64,000 bases of DNA, taken from contig NZ_VSSS01000001.1 of assembly GCF_008123425.1 (NCBI RefSeq), positions 102,979 to 166,978 of the forward strand, in the 5' to 3' direction. Position numbers and translations under genes: made by a program. The notes beneath the pieces are model-generated. The model did no database searches. It saw only the letters and a program-made list of their open reading frames with translations, and had not been told where the DNA came from. How positions within the stretch are numbered: position 1 is the first letter of the stretch; every line of letters starts with the position of its first letter. Shown in pieces: positions 17,584 to 27,485 of the stretch. The stretch comes from Bradyrhizobium rifense. GTDB lineage: Bacteria; Pseudomonadota; Alphaproteobacteria; Rhizobiales; Xanthobacteraceae.

Positions 17584-18942
17584 ATGCGCGTTAGAATTGA
17601 CCTAATGTGGCACCGCCCCTCCTTCAGAACCCAGCTGTTTCTTCCGCTCGGCGTAATGTTCATCGCAGCTCTGCTGATGGGCGGCATTCTCCTGCACGTT
17701 TTCACAACCGGCCAGCTCGCCGAAGAGAACGAGCCGGCACAGCGATCGACCCGGGCGGTCGCCGAGGCCCTGAACAGCGTCCTGCGGTCGTCCGAGAATC
17801 CGCGCAGGACTCTCGACGACTTTGTCCGGATGCTGGACGCATCGTCGGATATCCAGTTCCATTCCGCGGAAGCTGGTTCTCCCCCGTTTGCGCCGAGGCC
17901 TCTGCAGGGTCCGCATAGCCCGCCGAGATGGTTCATCGATCTCCTCACCATCCCTGACCTGCATATCGCATTCCCCGTTACCATCGGCGGGGAACACGTC
18001 GGCGACATCGTGTTCTCGCCCGATCTGTCGGCTGCGCTGTTTGAGACATGGGCGGGCTTCCTGGCGCTCGCCGGCTTCGTCGTCGCGCTGGCGGGACTGA
18101 CCGCGGTCATTGCCTACGCGTTCGCAGGCTCGGCCCTGCGTCCGCTGCAAGATCTCGGCGCGGGCCTCACCCGTATCCGGCGCGGCGATTATGCGACGCC
18201 GATTCCGGTCGCCGGCCCGCCGGAAATCCGGCAGAGCTGCGAGGAAGCCAACGCGCTGGCAACGACACTCGTGCAATTGAGCCAGGACAATCGTGACCTG
18301 TTGCATCGCCTGGTGTCGCTGCAGGACAATGAGCGGCGCGATCTCGCCCGCGAGCTGCACGACGAGCTTGGGCCGCTGCTGTTCAGCATCCGCGCCGGCA
18401 CGATCGCGCTGAGCGAAGCCTCCCCGCAAACGGGAAATCTCGGCAACTCCGTGCAGGAGGTAATGCGATCGGTCGAGGCGCTGCAGCAGACCAACCGCCG
18501 CATCCTCGACCGGCTGCGGCCGCTCTACATCGAGGAATTGGGACTCGAGGCCAGCGTGCAGACGCTGCTGCGGAATTTTCGCAAGCAGGCGCCGCATATC
18601 GGCCTTACTGCGACGATCGATCCTGATCTCAACGAGCTCGAAGGGCCGCTGGCCCAGACCGTCTACCGCGTGACCCAGGAGGCATTGACCAACGTGCTGC
18701 GCCACGCCGGAGCGCGCAACGCCCATGTGGAGACGGCGATTGCCGGCGATGTCCTCGCGGTCGAAATCTCGGACGATGGCAGCGGCTTTCCCGCCGACAA
18801 TGTCTTCGGCCGCGGCTTGACCGGCATGCATGAACGGGTGCGCGCACTCAGCGGATCGCTGTCACTGCTGCGGGCGGACGAACGAACCTATGTGCGCTGC
18901 CGCCTGCCGCTTGGCGAAGTCCGCGACGCGATCACCAGTTAG
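17584..18942 (+). CDS. Membrane sensor histidine kinase, HisKA_3 (NarX/MoxY) type
   Basis: A 452-residue kinase. TM1 is near residues 15-38 (LFLPLGVMFIAALLMGGILL). A periplasmic domain of about 115 residues has LapD/MoxY-like character. TM2 is near 157-180, followed by a HAMP segment (SALRPLQDLGAGLTRIRRGDY). The phospho-acceptor is His259 in DNERRDLARELHDELGP, the class signature of NarL-partner kinases. The ATPase domain shows the N box TQEALTNVLRHAGA, then ISDDGSGF and GLTGMHERVRALSG. The ATG at 17605 is an alternative start; neither has a strong ribosome site. Its last 4 bp overlap the convergent SnoaL-like gene. Confidence 0.92.
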   Translation: MRVRIDLMWHRPSFRTQLFLPLGVMFIAALLMGGILLHVFTTGQLAEENEPAQRSTRAVAEALNSVLRSSENPRRTLDDFVRMLDASSDIQFHSAEAGSPPFAPRPLQGPHSPPRWFIDLLTIPDLHIAFPVTIGGEHVGDIVFSPDLSAALFETWAGFLALAGFVVALAGLTAVIAYAFAGSALRPLQDLGAGLTRIRRGDYATPIPVAGPPEIRQSCEEANALATTLVQLSQDNRDLLHRLVSLQDNERRDLARELHDELGPLLFSIRAGTIALSEASPQTGNLGNSVQEVMRSVEALQQTNRRILDRLRPLYIEELGLEASVQTLLRNFRKQAPHIGLTATIDPDLNELEGPLAQTVYRVTQEALTNVLRHAGARNAHVETAIAGDVLAVEISDDGSGFPADNVFGRGLTGMHERVRALSGSLSLLRADERTYVRCRLPLGEVRDAITS

Positions 18943-19304
18943 CACGCGCCGCAATCGTGCGGACGCTGCTGCGCCGGCTCGCACAGCGTGCTGTATATCT
19001 TGCCTTCCGCGCTGAAGCGAAACGAGGCGCGGATGCGCAGTGCGCCCGCGACGGAATATTCGAGATCGATGCCGTTCTGCGCGGGATGGATTTCCTCCAG
19101 GCCGAAGCCCGCCGAGGAGAAGGCGCTGAGTTTCGGTCCCCAATAGGTTTCGAGCTCGCGCCGGCCGCGATAGAGATGCCTGCCGTTGCACGTGCACTGC
19201 AGCTCGGCATCGTCGGCATAGAGGTCGAGCAGCGTCGCGAGGTCACCCTTGCGGCAGGCATCTACCCAATCGACAACAAGTCCCATCTGATCGAAATCGC
19301 GCAC
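18939..19304 (-). CDS. SnoaL-like / NTF2-fold small protein
   Basis: A 121-residue protein with the NTF2-like pattern: an N-terminal helix (MGLVVDWVDACRKGDLATLLDLYADDAEL), a Cys-containing strand (QCTCNGR), a linker GRRELETYWGPKLSAF, and C-terminal sheets ending CDCGAC-like in Cys. Members include small isomerases and hydratases, but many have no known substrate. Several Cys residues (QCTC and HDCGAC) are unusual and could bind a metal. It is convergent with and overlaps the kinase gene by 4 bp. Confidence 0.75.
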   Translation of the reverse strand: MRDFDQMGLVVDWVDACRKGDLATLLDLYADDAELQCTCNGRHLYRGRRELETYWGPKLSAFSSAGFGLEEIHPAQNGIDLEYSVAGALRIRASFRFSAEGKIYSTLCEPAQQRPHDCGAC

Positions 19305-19413
19305 GCCAGCAATCCTGTTTGCCGCGGAAAAAATTCAGAGGCGGCTTAAGATCACCCTCGTGAATATGCGCTGAATAATAAAGACCGGGCGATACCGGGT
19401 TCCTTCCGGGAAC

Positions 19414-20178
19414 TTACGGATTCGTTTCGCTCTGCCGTCGTCCACGCACCCAGACCGCAAATGCAATCAGCACCGCGCCTGCAAGCGCGAACCAGGTGAT
19501 CGCGTATTGCAGATGATCGTCTTTCAAATTCACGTCCAGCGGCCCCGGACGTGGAATGTTGTTCTCGGGCGCCGGCTGCTCGAGGTCGACGTAGAACGGC
19601 GCGACCGCGCCCCAGCCAAGCGCGCTAGCGATCGCCAGATGATCGCGCACGAACCACAGTCGCTTGTCCCGGTTCTCGGCCGGCGTCAGCCATCCCGGTG
19701 CTTCCGGAAAGCGCAGATAGCCGGTGAGCGCGACCGGGCCGCCGGTGACGAGCTTCTTCACCGCGCGATCCTCGACGCTGCGCTCCTGCATCGTGTTCTC
19801 GACGAAGCCCGCATCGATCACCACGATCTCACCGCTCGGAAGACGCGCCGGCAGGAAGGCCCAGGTGCCGGGGCCGGAGGCATCCTTGCGCACGGCTGAG
19901 CCGGACGAATAGACCATCGCATCCGGCGCAGCCGCATAGGCTGCGGTGAAGCTGACGCGGCGAAATTCGTCGCGCGCTGGCGTCAGCGCGGCCCATTGCG
20001 CTGGCGGCGGCAGCGCGACGGGTGCGGCCGCGAGACGCTCCGTGAGTGCGGCGATCAGCTCGTGCTTGGCGGTACGGCGCTGCAATTGCCAGACACCGAG
20101 TGCAACGAAGACCGCGGTCAGCAGAAGCGTGAACAGCGTGAAGCCGGCCACGCGGGGCTTGCGTGCGGCTTCGTTCAT
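19414..20178 (-). CDS. SURF1 family cytochrome oxidase assembly protein
   Basis: A 254-residue inner-membrane protein with one helix at each end (FTLFTLLLTAVFVALGVWQLQRR and ITWFALAGAVLIAFAVWV) and a periplasmic domain between. GVWQLQR, the central VIDAGFV, the DNHLQYAITWF-type end (here KDDHLQYAITWF) and the flanking RG are SURF1 hallmarks. SURF1 assists heme a insertion into CtaD/CoxA. It overlaps the preceding DUF983 gene by 4 bp (ATGA), which fixes the start at 20178. Confidence 0.92.
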   Translation of the reverse strand: MNEAARKPRVAGFTLFTLLLTAVFVALGVWQLQRRTAKHELIAALTERLAAAPVALPPPAQWAALTPARDEFRRVSFTAAYAAAPDAMVYSSGSAVRKDASGPGTWAFLPARLPSGEIVVIDAGFVENTMQERSVEDRAVKKLVTGGPVALTGYLRFPEAPGWLTPAENRDKRLWFVRDHLAIASALGWGAVAPFYVDLEQPAPENNIPRPGPLDVNLKDDHLQYAITWFALAGAVLIAFAVWVRGRRQSETNP

Positions 20179-20576
20179 TTCGCGCGGTCGACCAGCCGGC
20201 CAGGTGCTGCCTTGTGGTGGAATTGCAGCGCGATCAGCAGCGATTTCATGGAGCGTAATGGCAGAAGCGTGGTTGCTAGGATCAGCGGCAGCCACAGCAC
20301 TGCATGCAGCCAGTACGGCGGCTGATATTTGACCTCGACGACGAGCGCGCAGCCGACCACGATCGCGCCGGCCAGCATGATGATGAAGATCGCCGGACCG
20401 TCACCGGCATCGATGAAGGCGTAGTCGAGGCCGCAACGGTTACAGGATGGTGCGAGCGTCAGGAAGCCCGCATAGAGCTTGCCCTCGCCGCAGCGCGGGC
20501 ATTTGCAGGCGAGCCCGCGCAGTGCGCTCTGCAGGACGGTGGGCTGGATCTCAGGCGTGCCGGCGGTTTCGTTCAT
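20175..20576 (-). CDS. DUF983 membrane zinc-ribbon protein
   Basis: A 133-residue protein found in cox clusters of alphaproteobacteria. Two CxxC motifs (CKCPRCGEGKLY and CNRCGLDYA) form a zinc ribbon; two membrane helices follow (GPAIFIIMLAGAIVVGCAL and HAVLWLPLILATTLLP). Presumed to help cytochrome oxidase biogenesis from its constant genomic association, but the mechanism is unknown. Lies between coxC and surf1; translationally coupled to surf1. Confidence 0.9.
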   Translation of the reverse strand: MNETAGTPEIQPTVLQSALRGLACKCPRCGEGKLYAGFLTLAPSCNRCGLDYAFIDAGDGPAIFIIMLAGAIVVGCALVVEVKYQPPYWLHAVLWLPLILATTLLPLRSMKSLLIALQFHHKAAPGRLVDRAK

Positions 20577-20631
20577 GACGCGCAAGCCTATCACAGTTTG
20601 AGCCGAGGCCCCCGGCCGATGGAAAGCGAAA

Positions 20632-20651
20632 GGGCGGCCCTGCGGCCGCCC
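20632..20651 (-). terminator. Hairpin after coxC
   Basis: A perfect 8-bp GC stem GGGCGGCC-CTGC-GGCCGCCC lies 24 bp past the coxC stop. On the minus strand only short T-runs follow (CTTTCGCTTTCC), so it probably attenuates rather than fully stops transcription into the DUF983-surf1 pair. Confidence 0.55.
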
Positions 20652-20674
20652 TCTCCAGATCGATTGGACGCGGC

Positions 20675-21571
20675 TCAGTGCGCGCCGTGAGCCATGGCCT
20701 CGGCGCCGTGTCCCCAGACATAGATGCACAGGAACAGGAACAGCCACACCACGTCGACGAAGTGCCAGTACCAGGCGGCGAACTCGAAGCCGAGATGCTG
20801 CGTCGGCGTGAAGTGGCCGGCATAGGCGCGGAACAGGCAGACCAGCAGGAAGATGGTGCCGACCAGCACGTGGAAACCGTGGAAGCCGGTCGCCATGAAG
20901 AAGGTCGCACCGTAGACGTTGCCGCCGAACGAGAACGCCGCGTGGCTGTACTCATAGGCCTGCACGCAGGTGAAGGTCGCGCCCAGGAGGACGGTGAGGA
21001 TCAGGCCGTACTTCAGGCCCTGGCGGTCGTTCTCGAGCAGCGCGTGATGTGCCCAGGTGACTGTGGTGCCGGAGGTGAGCAGGATCAGCGTGTTCAGCAG
21101 CGGCAGATGCCAGGGATCGAAGGTCTCGATGCCATGCGGCGGCCAGGTGCCCGGCACCGAGCAGGCGCCGGCGGCGGTGCCGAGACCACAGCCGAACACG
21201 GCGTCACGGGTGGCGTGAACGGCATCGGCCGGAAACAGCGCAGCGTTAAAATAGGCCCAGAACCACGCAACGAAGAACATCACCTCGGAGGCGATGAACA
21301 GGATCATGCCGTAGCGATGGCTGATCTGTACGACCCGGGTATGGTCGCCCTTGTACTGGGCTTCCTTGATCACATCGCCCCACCAGCTCGCCATGGTGTA
21401 GAGCACGCCGACGGTGCCGATACCGAAGATGATCGGCGCGGCAGAGACCATGTGGTGCATCCAGGTGATCGCGCCGACCGCCATGATGAAGGCCGAGATG
21501 GAGCCGACCACCGGCCACGGAGAGGGATCGACCAAGTGGTAGTCGTGATGCTTGCCTTGCGCGGTAGCCAT
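20675..21571 (-). CDS. coxC: Cytochrome c oxidase subunit III (aa3 type)
   Basis: A 298-residue, seven-helix subunit. Signatures are [12 protein letters not shown] at the N-terminus, [15 protein letters not shown] in the second membrane half, and [14 protein letters not shown] and [17 protein letters not shown] near the end. It stabilises subunit I and its proton entry. The ATG at 21571 gives the family N-terminus [13 protein letters not shown]. Follows ctaG by 63 bp in the same operon. Confidence 0.96.
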   Translation of the reverse strand: MATAQGKHHDYHLVDPSPWPVVGSISAFIMAVGAITWMHHMVSAAPIIFGIGTVGVLYTMASWWGDVIKEAQYKGDHTRVVQISHRYGMILFIASEVMFFVAWFWAYFNAALFPADAVHATRDAVFGCGLGTAAGACSVPGTWPPHGIETFDPWHLPLLNTLILLTSGTTVTWAHHALLENDRQGLKYGLILTVLLGATFTCVQAYEYSHAAFSFGGNVYGATFFMATGFHGFHVLVGTIFLLVCLFRAYAGHFTPTQHLGFEFAAWYWHFVDVVWLFLFLCIYVWGHGAEAMAHGAH

Positions 21572-21634
21572 TGCGGTCTCTCTCCTCAATCCCGTGCCTG
21601 TCCGGCACTTATCCCCTTATTCCAACCCTGAGCG

Positions 21635-22291
21635 TCAACCCGGCGGCTGGAGATTTCCCTTGCGTTTGTCGTCATCCCCGGATGCGAGCGGCTTCACCAC
21701 TGGATCCTTCACCGGATAGAACGTGTAGGACAGCGTGATGGTGCCGAGCCCGTCATTGTCGTGGTCGTCGACGATCGACGGATCGACGTAGAACACCACG
21801 GGCATCTCGCGCTTCTCGCCGGGCGCCATGGTCTGCTCGGTGAAGCAGAAGCAGTTGATCTTCTGGAAATAGGATCCGACCGTCAGCGGCGCGACATTGT
21901 AGGCGGCTTGCCCGGAGGTGGTGCGCGCGGCCTGGTTGGTCACGGTGTAGTAGATCGTGGTGACCTGACCGATATTGACCTCGACCTCGGTCTGCTCAGG
22001 CTCGAACTTCCAGGGCAGACCGGGCGCGACGTTGGAATCGAAGCGCACCGCGATCTTGCGTGCGATCGGGCCGGTCGCAGGCGCCGAGGTCGCGACCTGG
22101 GTCGTGCCGTTGAAGCCGGTGGCGCGGCAGAACCAGTTGTAGAACGGCACCGCCGCATAGGACGCGCCGACCATCAGCGCGACCACGCCGCCGCAGATCG
22201 AAGCGACCAACGCGTCGCGACCCAAACCACGGCGCACCGCCTTTGGGGTCACGTCCTGCGATATGGTCGGCTCTCGATCCATCTCTCTCAC
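21635..22291 (-). CDS. ctaG: Cytochrome c oxidase assembly protein CtaG/Cox11
   Basis: A 218-residue protein that delivers copper to the CuB site of subunit I. An N-terminal membrane helix ([25 protein letters not shown]) is followed by an immunoglobulin-like periplasmic domain with the paired Cys motif in [12 protein letters not shown], the copper-binding site. The start at 22291 overlaps the upstream small ORF stop by ATGA, supporting coupling; an ATG three codons later is possible. Confidence 0.95.
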   Translation of the reverse strand: MREMDREPTISQDVTPKAVRRGLGRDALVASICGGVVALMVGASYAAVPFYNWFCRATGFNGTTQVATSAPATGPIARKIAVRFDSNVAPGLPWKFEPEQTEVEVNIGQVTTIYYTVTNQAARTTSGQAAYNVAPLTVGSYFQKINCFCFTEQTMAPGEKREMPVVFYVDPSIVDDHDNDGLGTITLSYTFYPVKDPVVKPLASGDDDKRKGNLQPPG

Positions 22292-22452
22292 ATTGGCCGA
22301 ACTAGAACCGCCGGTCCCTTGACCATGGTGACGGCGAAAAACAGGATGACGAGAACACCGAGCGCAAGCGCGATCGCGATCGAGCGCTGACGACGGCTCT
22401 TCTGCTGCGCCTCGGTGAGGACGATTCCATCTGGCTCGGGTTTGTCAGCCAT
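22288..22452 (-). CDS. Small single-helix membrane protein of the cox operon (CoxF-like)
   Basis: A 54-residue ORF squeezed between ctaB (7 bp upstream) and ctaG (4-bp overlap). A charged N-terminus ([19 protein letters not shown]) precedes one membrane helix ([20 protein letters not shown]). Small proteins at this position in alphaproteobacterial cox operons are named CoxF or CtaF. The conserved place, coupling and transmembrane segment make it a real gene despite its size. Its function is unproven; it might assist CtaG or oxidase assembly. Confidence 0.85.
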   Translation of the reverse strand: MADKPEPDGIVLTEAQQKSRRQRSIAIALALGVLVILFFAVTMVKGPAVLVRPM

Positions 22453-22459
22453 CCCAGCC

Positions 22460-23404
22460 TCATGCGCCCCCGACCATCGGAGCAACCGCGCGGTACACGA
22501 CCTCGGCCAGCAAGGTCGCAAACAGCGCGAACAGGTACAGGATCGAGAAGGCAAACAGTTTTCGCGTCGCGCGCAGCGACTGGCTGCGTTCGCGGCGGAT
22601 ATAGACGTTGATGGCGAGCACCAGCATGCCGGCGCCGAGCACCAGCGAGGTGACGCCGTAGATGGCATCGAAATAGCCGAGCGCCCAGGGCGCGGCAGCC
22701 ACTGCGATCAGCACGATGGTGTAGAGCAGGATCTGGAGACGGGTCGCGTCGGGGCCGGCGACGTTGGGCAGCATCGGAATGCCGGCGCGGGCATAGTCGT
22801 CGGAGCGGAACAGCGCCAGCGCCCAGAAGTGCGGCGGCGTCCAGAAGAAGATGATGGCAAACAGCAGCAGCGGCTCGACGTCGACCGTCCCGGTGACGGA
22901 AGCCCAGGCCACCACCGGCGGCAGCGCGCCGGCGGCGCCGCCGATCACGATGTTCTGCGCGGTCCTGCGCTTCAGGCCCATCGTGTAGATCACGACGTAA
23001 AAGAAGATGGTGAAGGCGAGCAGCGCGCCCGCGATCCAGTTGACGAGGATGCCGAGCGTCATCACCGAGAAGAAGGCGAGCGTCATGCCGAACGTCATCG
23101 CCTCGGGCCGGGTGATGCGGCCGCGCGGGATCGGGCGGTTCGCCGTGCGCGACATCTTGGCGTCGATGTCGCCCTCGAGCGCCATGTTGAGCGCGCCGGA
23201 GGCGCCGGCGCCGACCGCGATGCAGAGCAGTGAGGTGATCGCGAGCACCCAGTGGAAGTGCCCCGGCGCCATCGCCATCCCGACCAGTGCGGTGAAGATC
23301 ACGAGCGACATCACCCGCGGCTTCAGCAGCGCGAGATAGTCGCCGACCTCCGCCTCGGAGATGCGGGGATTGATATCGATGGCGTTCTGGTCGAGGACGG
23401 ACAC
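22460..23404 (-). CDS. ctaB: Protoheme IX farnesyltransferase (heme O synthase)
   Basis: A 314-residue multi-helix prenyltransferase that converts heme b to heme o, the precursor of heme a. The first Asp-rich motif appears as [23 protein letters not shown]; the second region reads [13 protein letters not shown]. The GTG at 23404 gives the family N-terminus ([22 protein letters not shown]) and is preferred over upstream in-frame starts, which add sequence unlike the family. Confidence 0.95.
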   Translation of the reverse strand: MSVLDQNAIDINPRISEAEVGDYLALLKPRVMSLVIFTALVGMAMAPGHFHWVLAITSLLCIAVGAGASGALNMALEGDIDAKMSRTANRPIPRGRITRPEAMTFGMTLAFFSVMTLGILVNWIAGALLAFTIFFYVVIYTMGLKRRTAQNIVIGGAAGALPPVVAWASVTGTVDVEPLLLFAIIFFWTPPHFWALALFRSDDYARAGIPMLPNVAGPDATRLQILLYTIVLIAVAAAPWALGYFDAIYGVTSLVLGAGMLVLAINVYIRRERSQSLRATRKLFAFSILYLFALFATLLAEVVYRAVAPMVGGA

Positions 23405-23465
23405 TAATTCAACTCGCTTCGTTATAGAGCCGCGGCGCCCGTTACGGGCGCCGCGGGAGTTACGA

Positions 23466-25154
<1,689 letters not shown>

Positions 25155-25181
25155 TCAGTCCCTCAAGCCGTCACCCGGCGC

Positions 25182-26036
25182 TTACTGCGCCGGGCTGGCC
25201 GCGGAGGCGAAAGTGCTGGTGCCGCCGCTCGCATATTTCTTTTTCGCCGTTTCAACCCAGGAGGCAAACTCCTGGTCGCTCACCACGCGAATAGCGATCG
25301 GCATGAAGGCGTGGTCCTTGCCGCAGAGCTCCGAGCACTGGCCGTAGAACATGCCGGTCTTGGTGGCCTTGAACCAGGTCTCGTTCAGGCGGCCCGGAAT
25401 GGCGTCGATCTTGACGCCGAAGGCCGGCAGCGCGAAGGCGTGAATGACGTCGGCGCCGGTGACCTGAACGCGAATCACCTTGTTGACCGGCACCACCAAC
25501 TCGTTGTCGACGCCGAGCAGCCGGGGCTGCTTGTCCTGGGCCATCAGCGAGTCGAACTCGAACTTGCCGTTATCAGGATAGGCGTAGGACCAGTACCACT
25601 GCTTGCCGGTGGCCTTGATGGTCAGATCCGCCTTCGGCACGTCGAGCTCGAGGAACAGCAGGCGGAACGACGGCACCGCGATGCCGACCAGGATCAGCAC
25701 CGGTACCAGCGTCCACACCACCTCGATCACCGTGTTGTGGGTGGTCCGCGACGGCACCGGATTGGCCTTCGAATTGAACTTCACCACCACGACCACGAGC
25801 AGCGCCAGCACGAACAGCGTGATGACGATGATCAGGACGGACAAGAAGTCGTGGAACCAGACGATGTTGTCCATCACCGGAGACCCGGAGGCCTGCAGGT
25901 GCCATTCCCACGGCTCCGGCTGCCCGAGCTCGGCAAATGCCGCGCCGCCCGTCGCCAGCGTGACGCCAGCCGCCACCAAGGCGATGGTGGCCAATCCCAG
26001 CAAATGCCGGCCCACCCGACTCTTCGACATCCTCAT
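25182..26036 (-). CDS. coxB: Cytochrome c oxidase subunit II (aa3 type)
   Basis: A 284-residue subunit with a signal sequence, two membrane helices and a periplasmic CuA domain. The CuA ligands are complete: Cys234, Cys238, His242 and Met245 in CSELCGKDHAFM, with the upstream His in VIHAFALPAFG. The tryptophan-rich electron-entry segment reads GKQWYWSYAYPD. It is the first gene of the cox operon. ATGs at 26036 and 26030 are both usable. Confidence 0.97.
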   Translation of the reverse strand: MRMSKSRVGRHLLGLATIALVAAGVTLATGGAAFAELGQPEPWEWHLQASGSPVMDNIVWFHDFLSVLIIVITLFVLALLVVVVVKFNSKANPVPSRTTHNTVIEVVWTLVPVLILVGIAVPSFRLLFLELDVPKADLTIKATGKQWYWSYAYPDNGKFEFDSLMAQDKQPRLLGVDNELVVPVNKVIRVQVTGADVIHAFALPAFGVKIDAIPGRLNETWFKATKTGMFYGQCSELCGKDHAFMPIAIRVVSDQEFASWVETAKKKYASGGTSTFASAASPAQ

Positions 26037-26484
26037 GCCGCTCGCGCTCCCCTTACGAAATCACCCCGAGTGCATTGCCCTATTTCCGGGAAATGCTTAT
26101 TCGACCCGCCCGTCCGACAAACCGCCGCGCAAGAATACCTCTAAGAGGAATTGGGGCCAGATCGCTCAAACGCCGAAATCAAGCCTCTCAAACCATAATT
26201 CTTGATCTATCGCAATGCAGTCTTCGGCTCGGTCTGCCTGCCATCACCCGCAAGATATTTCCCAGCAACATCAGACAAAAATACCGTTTCCCGGGAGGCC
26301 GCCGCTTGACAGCTGAATTGCCCGCGGTAGGCACTGACGGACAGTTGCGCAGGAACCTGATTCGTGCCGGCGACGGCGGGCCAAGGCGGCGCGGGATTTG
26401 CTTGGGAATTGCCTTCAAGACGCCGTCATTGCCGTATCAGTCCACCAGCGCGAGCGACCCAGGCGAGCAGAGGGACCGACCCCG
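26037..26484. other. 448-bp divergent control region of the cox operon
   Basis: Apart from the FixK-like box, this stretch is locally richer in A and T than its surroundings. It has a TTGACA at 26306-26311 facing the ialB-like gene, but the matching -10 is poor. No ORF in it looks coding. Confidence 0.5.
26202..26215. promoter_or_regulatory. Candidate FixK/FNR-type box between coxB and the ialB-like gene
   Basis: TTGATCTATCGCAA fits the FixK2 consensus TTG(A/C)-N6-(T/G)CAA on either strand. It lies 166-179 bp before coxB and 270-283 bp before the divergent ialB-like gene. FixK-type regulators of rhizobia act under low oxygen. The site could switch the high-oxygen oxidase or activate the neighbour; it is a single motif match. 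Confidence 0.5.
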
Positions 26485-27018
26485 ATGGGGCTTTCGAGAT
26501 GCATGGCAAGGCCGGCTGATGGCCTCAAGGCGCTGATCTGCCTGCTGGCCGCCGCCCTTCTCCTTGCATTGCCGGACCTCGCCCATGCGCAGGGCGCGGT
26601 GCGGTCCGTCCATGGCGACTGGCAGATCCGCTGCGACACCCCGCCGGGCGCCCAGGCCGAGCAATGCGCCCTGATCCAGAGCGTGGTGGCGGAAGACCGC
26701 TCCAACGCCGGCCTCACCGTGATCGTGCTCAAGACCGCCGACCAGAAGAGCCGCCTGATGCGCGTGGTCGCCCCCTTGGGCGTGCTGCTGCCCTCCGGCC
26801 TCGGGCTGAAGCTCGACAACCAGGACGTCGGCCGCGCCGGCTTCGTCCGCTGCCTGCCGAATGGCTGCGTCGCCGAGGTCGTCATGGACGACAAGCTGCT
26901 CGGCCAGCTCCGCAGCGCCAAGACCGCGACCTTCATCATCTTCGAGACGCCCGAGGAAGGCATCGGCTTCCCGCTCAGCCTGAACGGGCTCGGCGAGGGC
27001 TACGACAAGCTGCCGTAG
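26485..27018 (+). CDS. Invasion-associated locus B (IalB) family protein
   Basis: A 177-residue exported protein. A signal peptide (LICLLAAALLLALPDLAHAQG) precedes the IalB domain: VHGDWQIRCDTPPGAQAEQCAL with its paired Cys, FVRCLPNGCVAEVVMDD with the second pair, and the end EEGIGFPLSLNGLGEGYDKL. Named from Bartonella, where it supports erythrocyte invasion. Free-living rhizobia carry many copies and the actual role there is unknown. GAGGGA precedes the ATG at 26485. Confidence 0.88.
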   Translation: MGLSRCMARPADGLKALICLLAAALLLALPDLAHAQGAVRSVHGDWQIRCDTPPGAQAEQCALIQSVVAEDRSNAGLTVIVLKTADQKSRLMRVVAPLGVLLPSGLGLKLDNQDVGRAGFVRCLPNGCVAEVVMDDKLLGQLRSAKTATFIIFETPEEGIGFPLSLNGLGEGYDKLP

Positions 27019-27025
27019 GCTGCCC

Positions 27026-27313
27026 TCACGCTCTGTCCACGCGATAAAGCTCCGTGTCACACCAGGTGCAGCGATAAAGGCGCCCGGCATGGGGCACCGC
27101 CATGCTCGCCGCCTTCTGGCGGCATTTCGCGCAAACGATGCCGTCCACGGTGTCGCAGCCGGGATGGGCTGCGAGATAGGCCTCCCGCGTCGGATAGGAT
27201 GTCCAGTTGCGCCGATAGATGAGCAGATTTGCGGGCAGGACCAGCGCGAGAACGGCGAAGCCGATGATCAGGCCATGATACTGATCCAGCAATGCCAGCA
27301 GGGAATTCCACAT
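27026..27313 (-). CDS. Small membrane protein with C-terminal zinc-ribbon
   Basis: A 95-residue protein that I cannot place in a named family. One N-terminal membrane helix (YHGLIIGFAVLALVLPANLLIY) is followed by two CxxC pairs (CAKCRQKAAS and CTWCDTELYRVDR) that should bind zinc and place the domain in the cytoplasm. Conserved hypothetical proteins of this shape occur in Bradyrhizobium. It is convergent with the ialB-like gene, 7 bp apart. Confidence 0.75.
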   Translation of the reverse strand: MWNSLLALLDQYHGLIIGFAVLALVLPANLLIYRRNWTSYPTREAYLAAHPGCDTVDGIVCAKCRQKAASMAVPHAGRLYRCTWCDTELYRVDRA

Positions 27314-27485
27314 GCCGAGGCTCTCGCGACGTCAGTCCGGATGAGGCATCCAAATAGACTGAAATTTTGAAGGCCGGCTTAAGGGGAAGGCGCACCTATC
27401 GTTTCCGTAATGTGACGGCCCGCCCCTCGCGGAATAACCGGGAAACCATTATCTTGCCTCACATCATCGGATAATGGACGGACGC

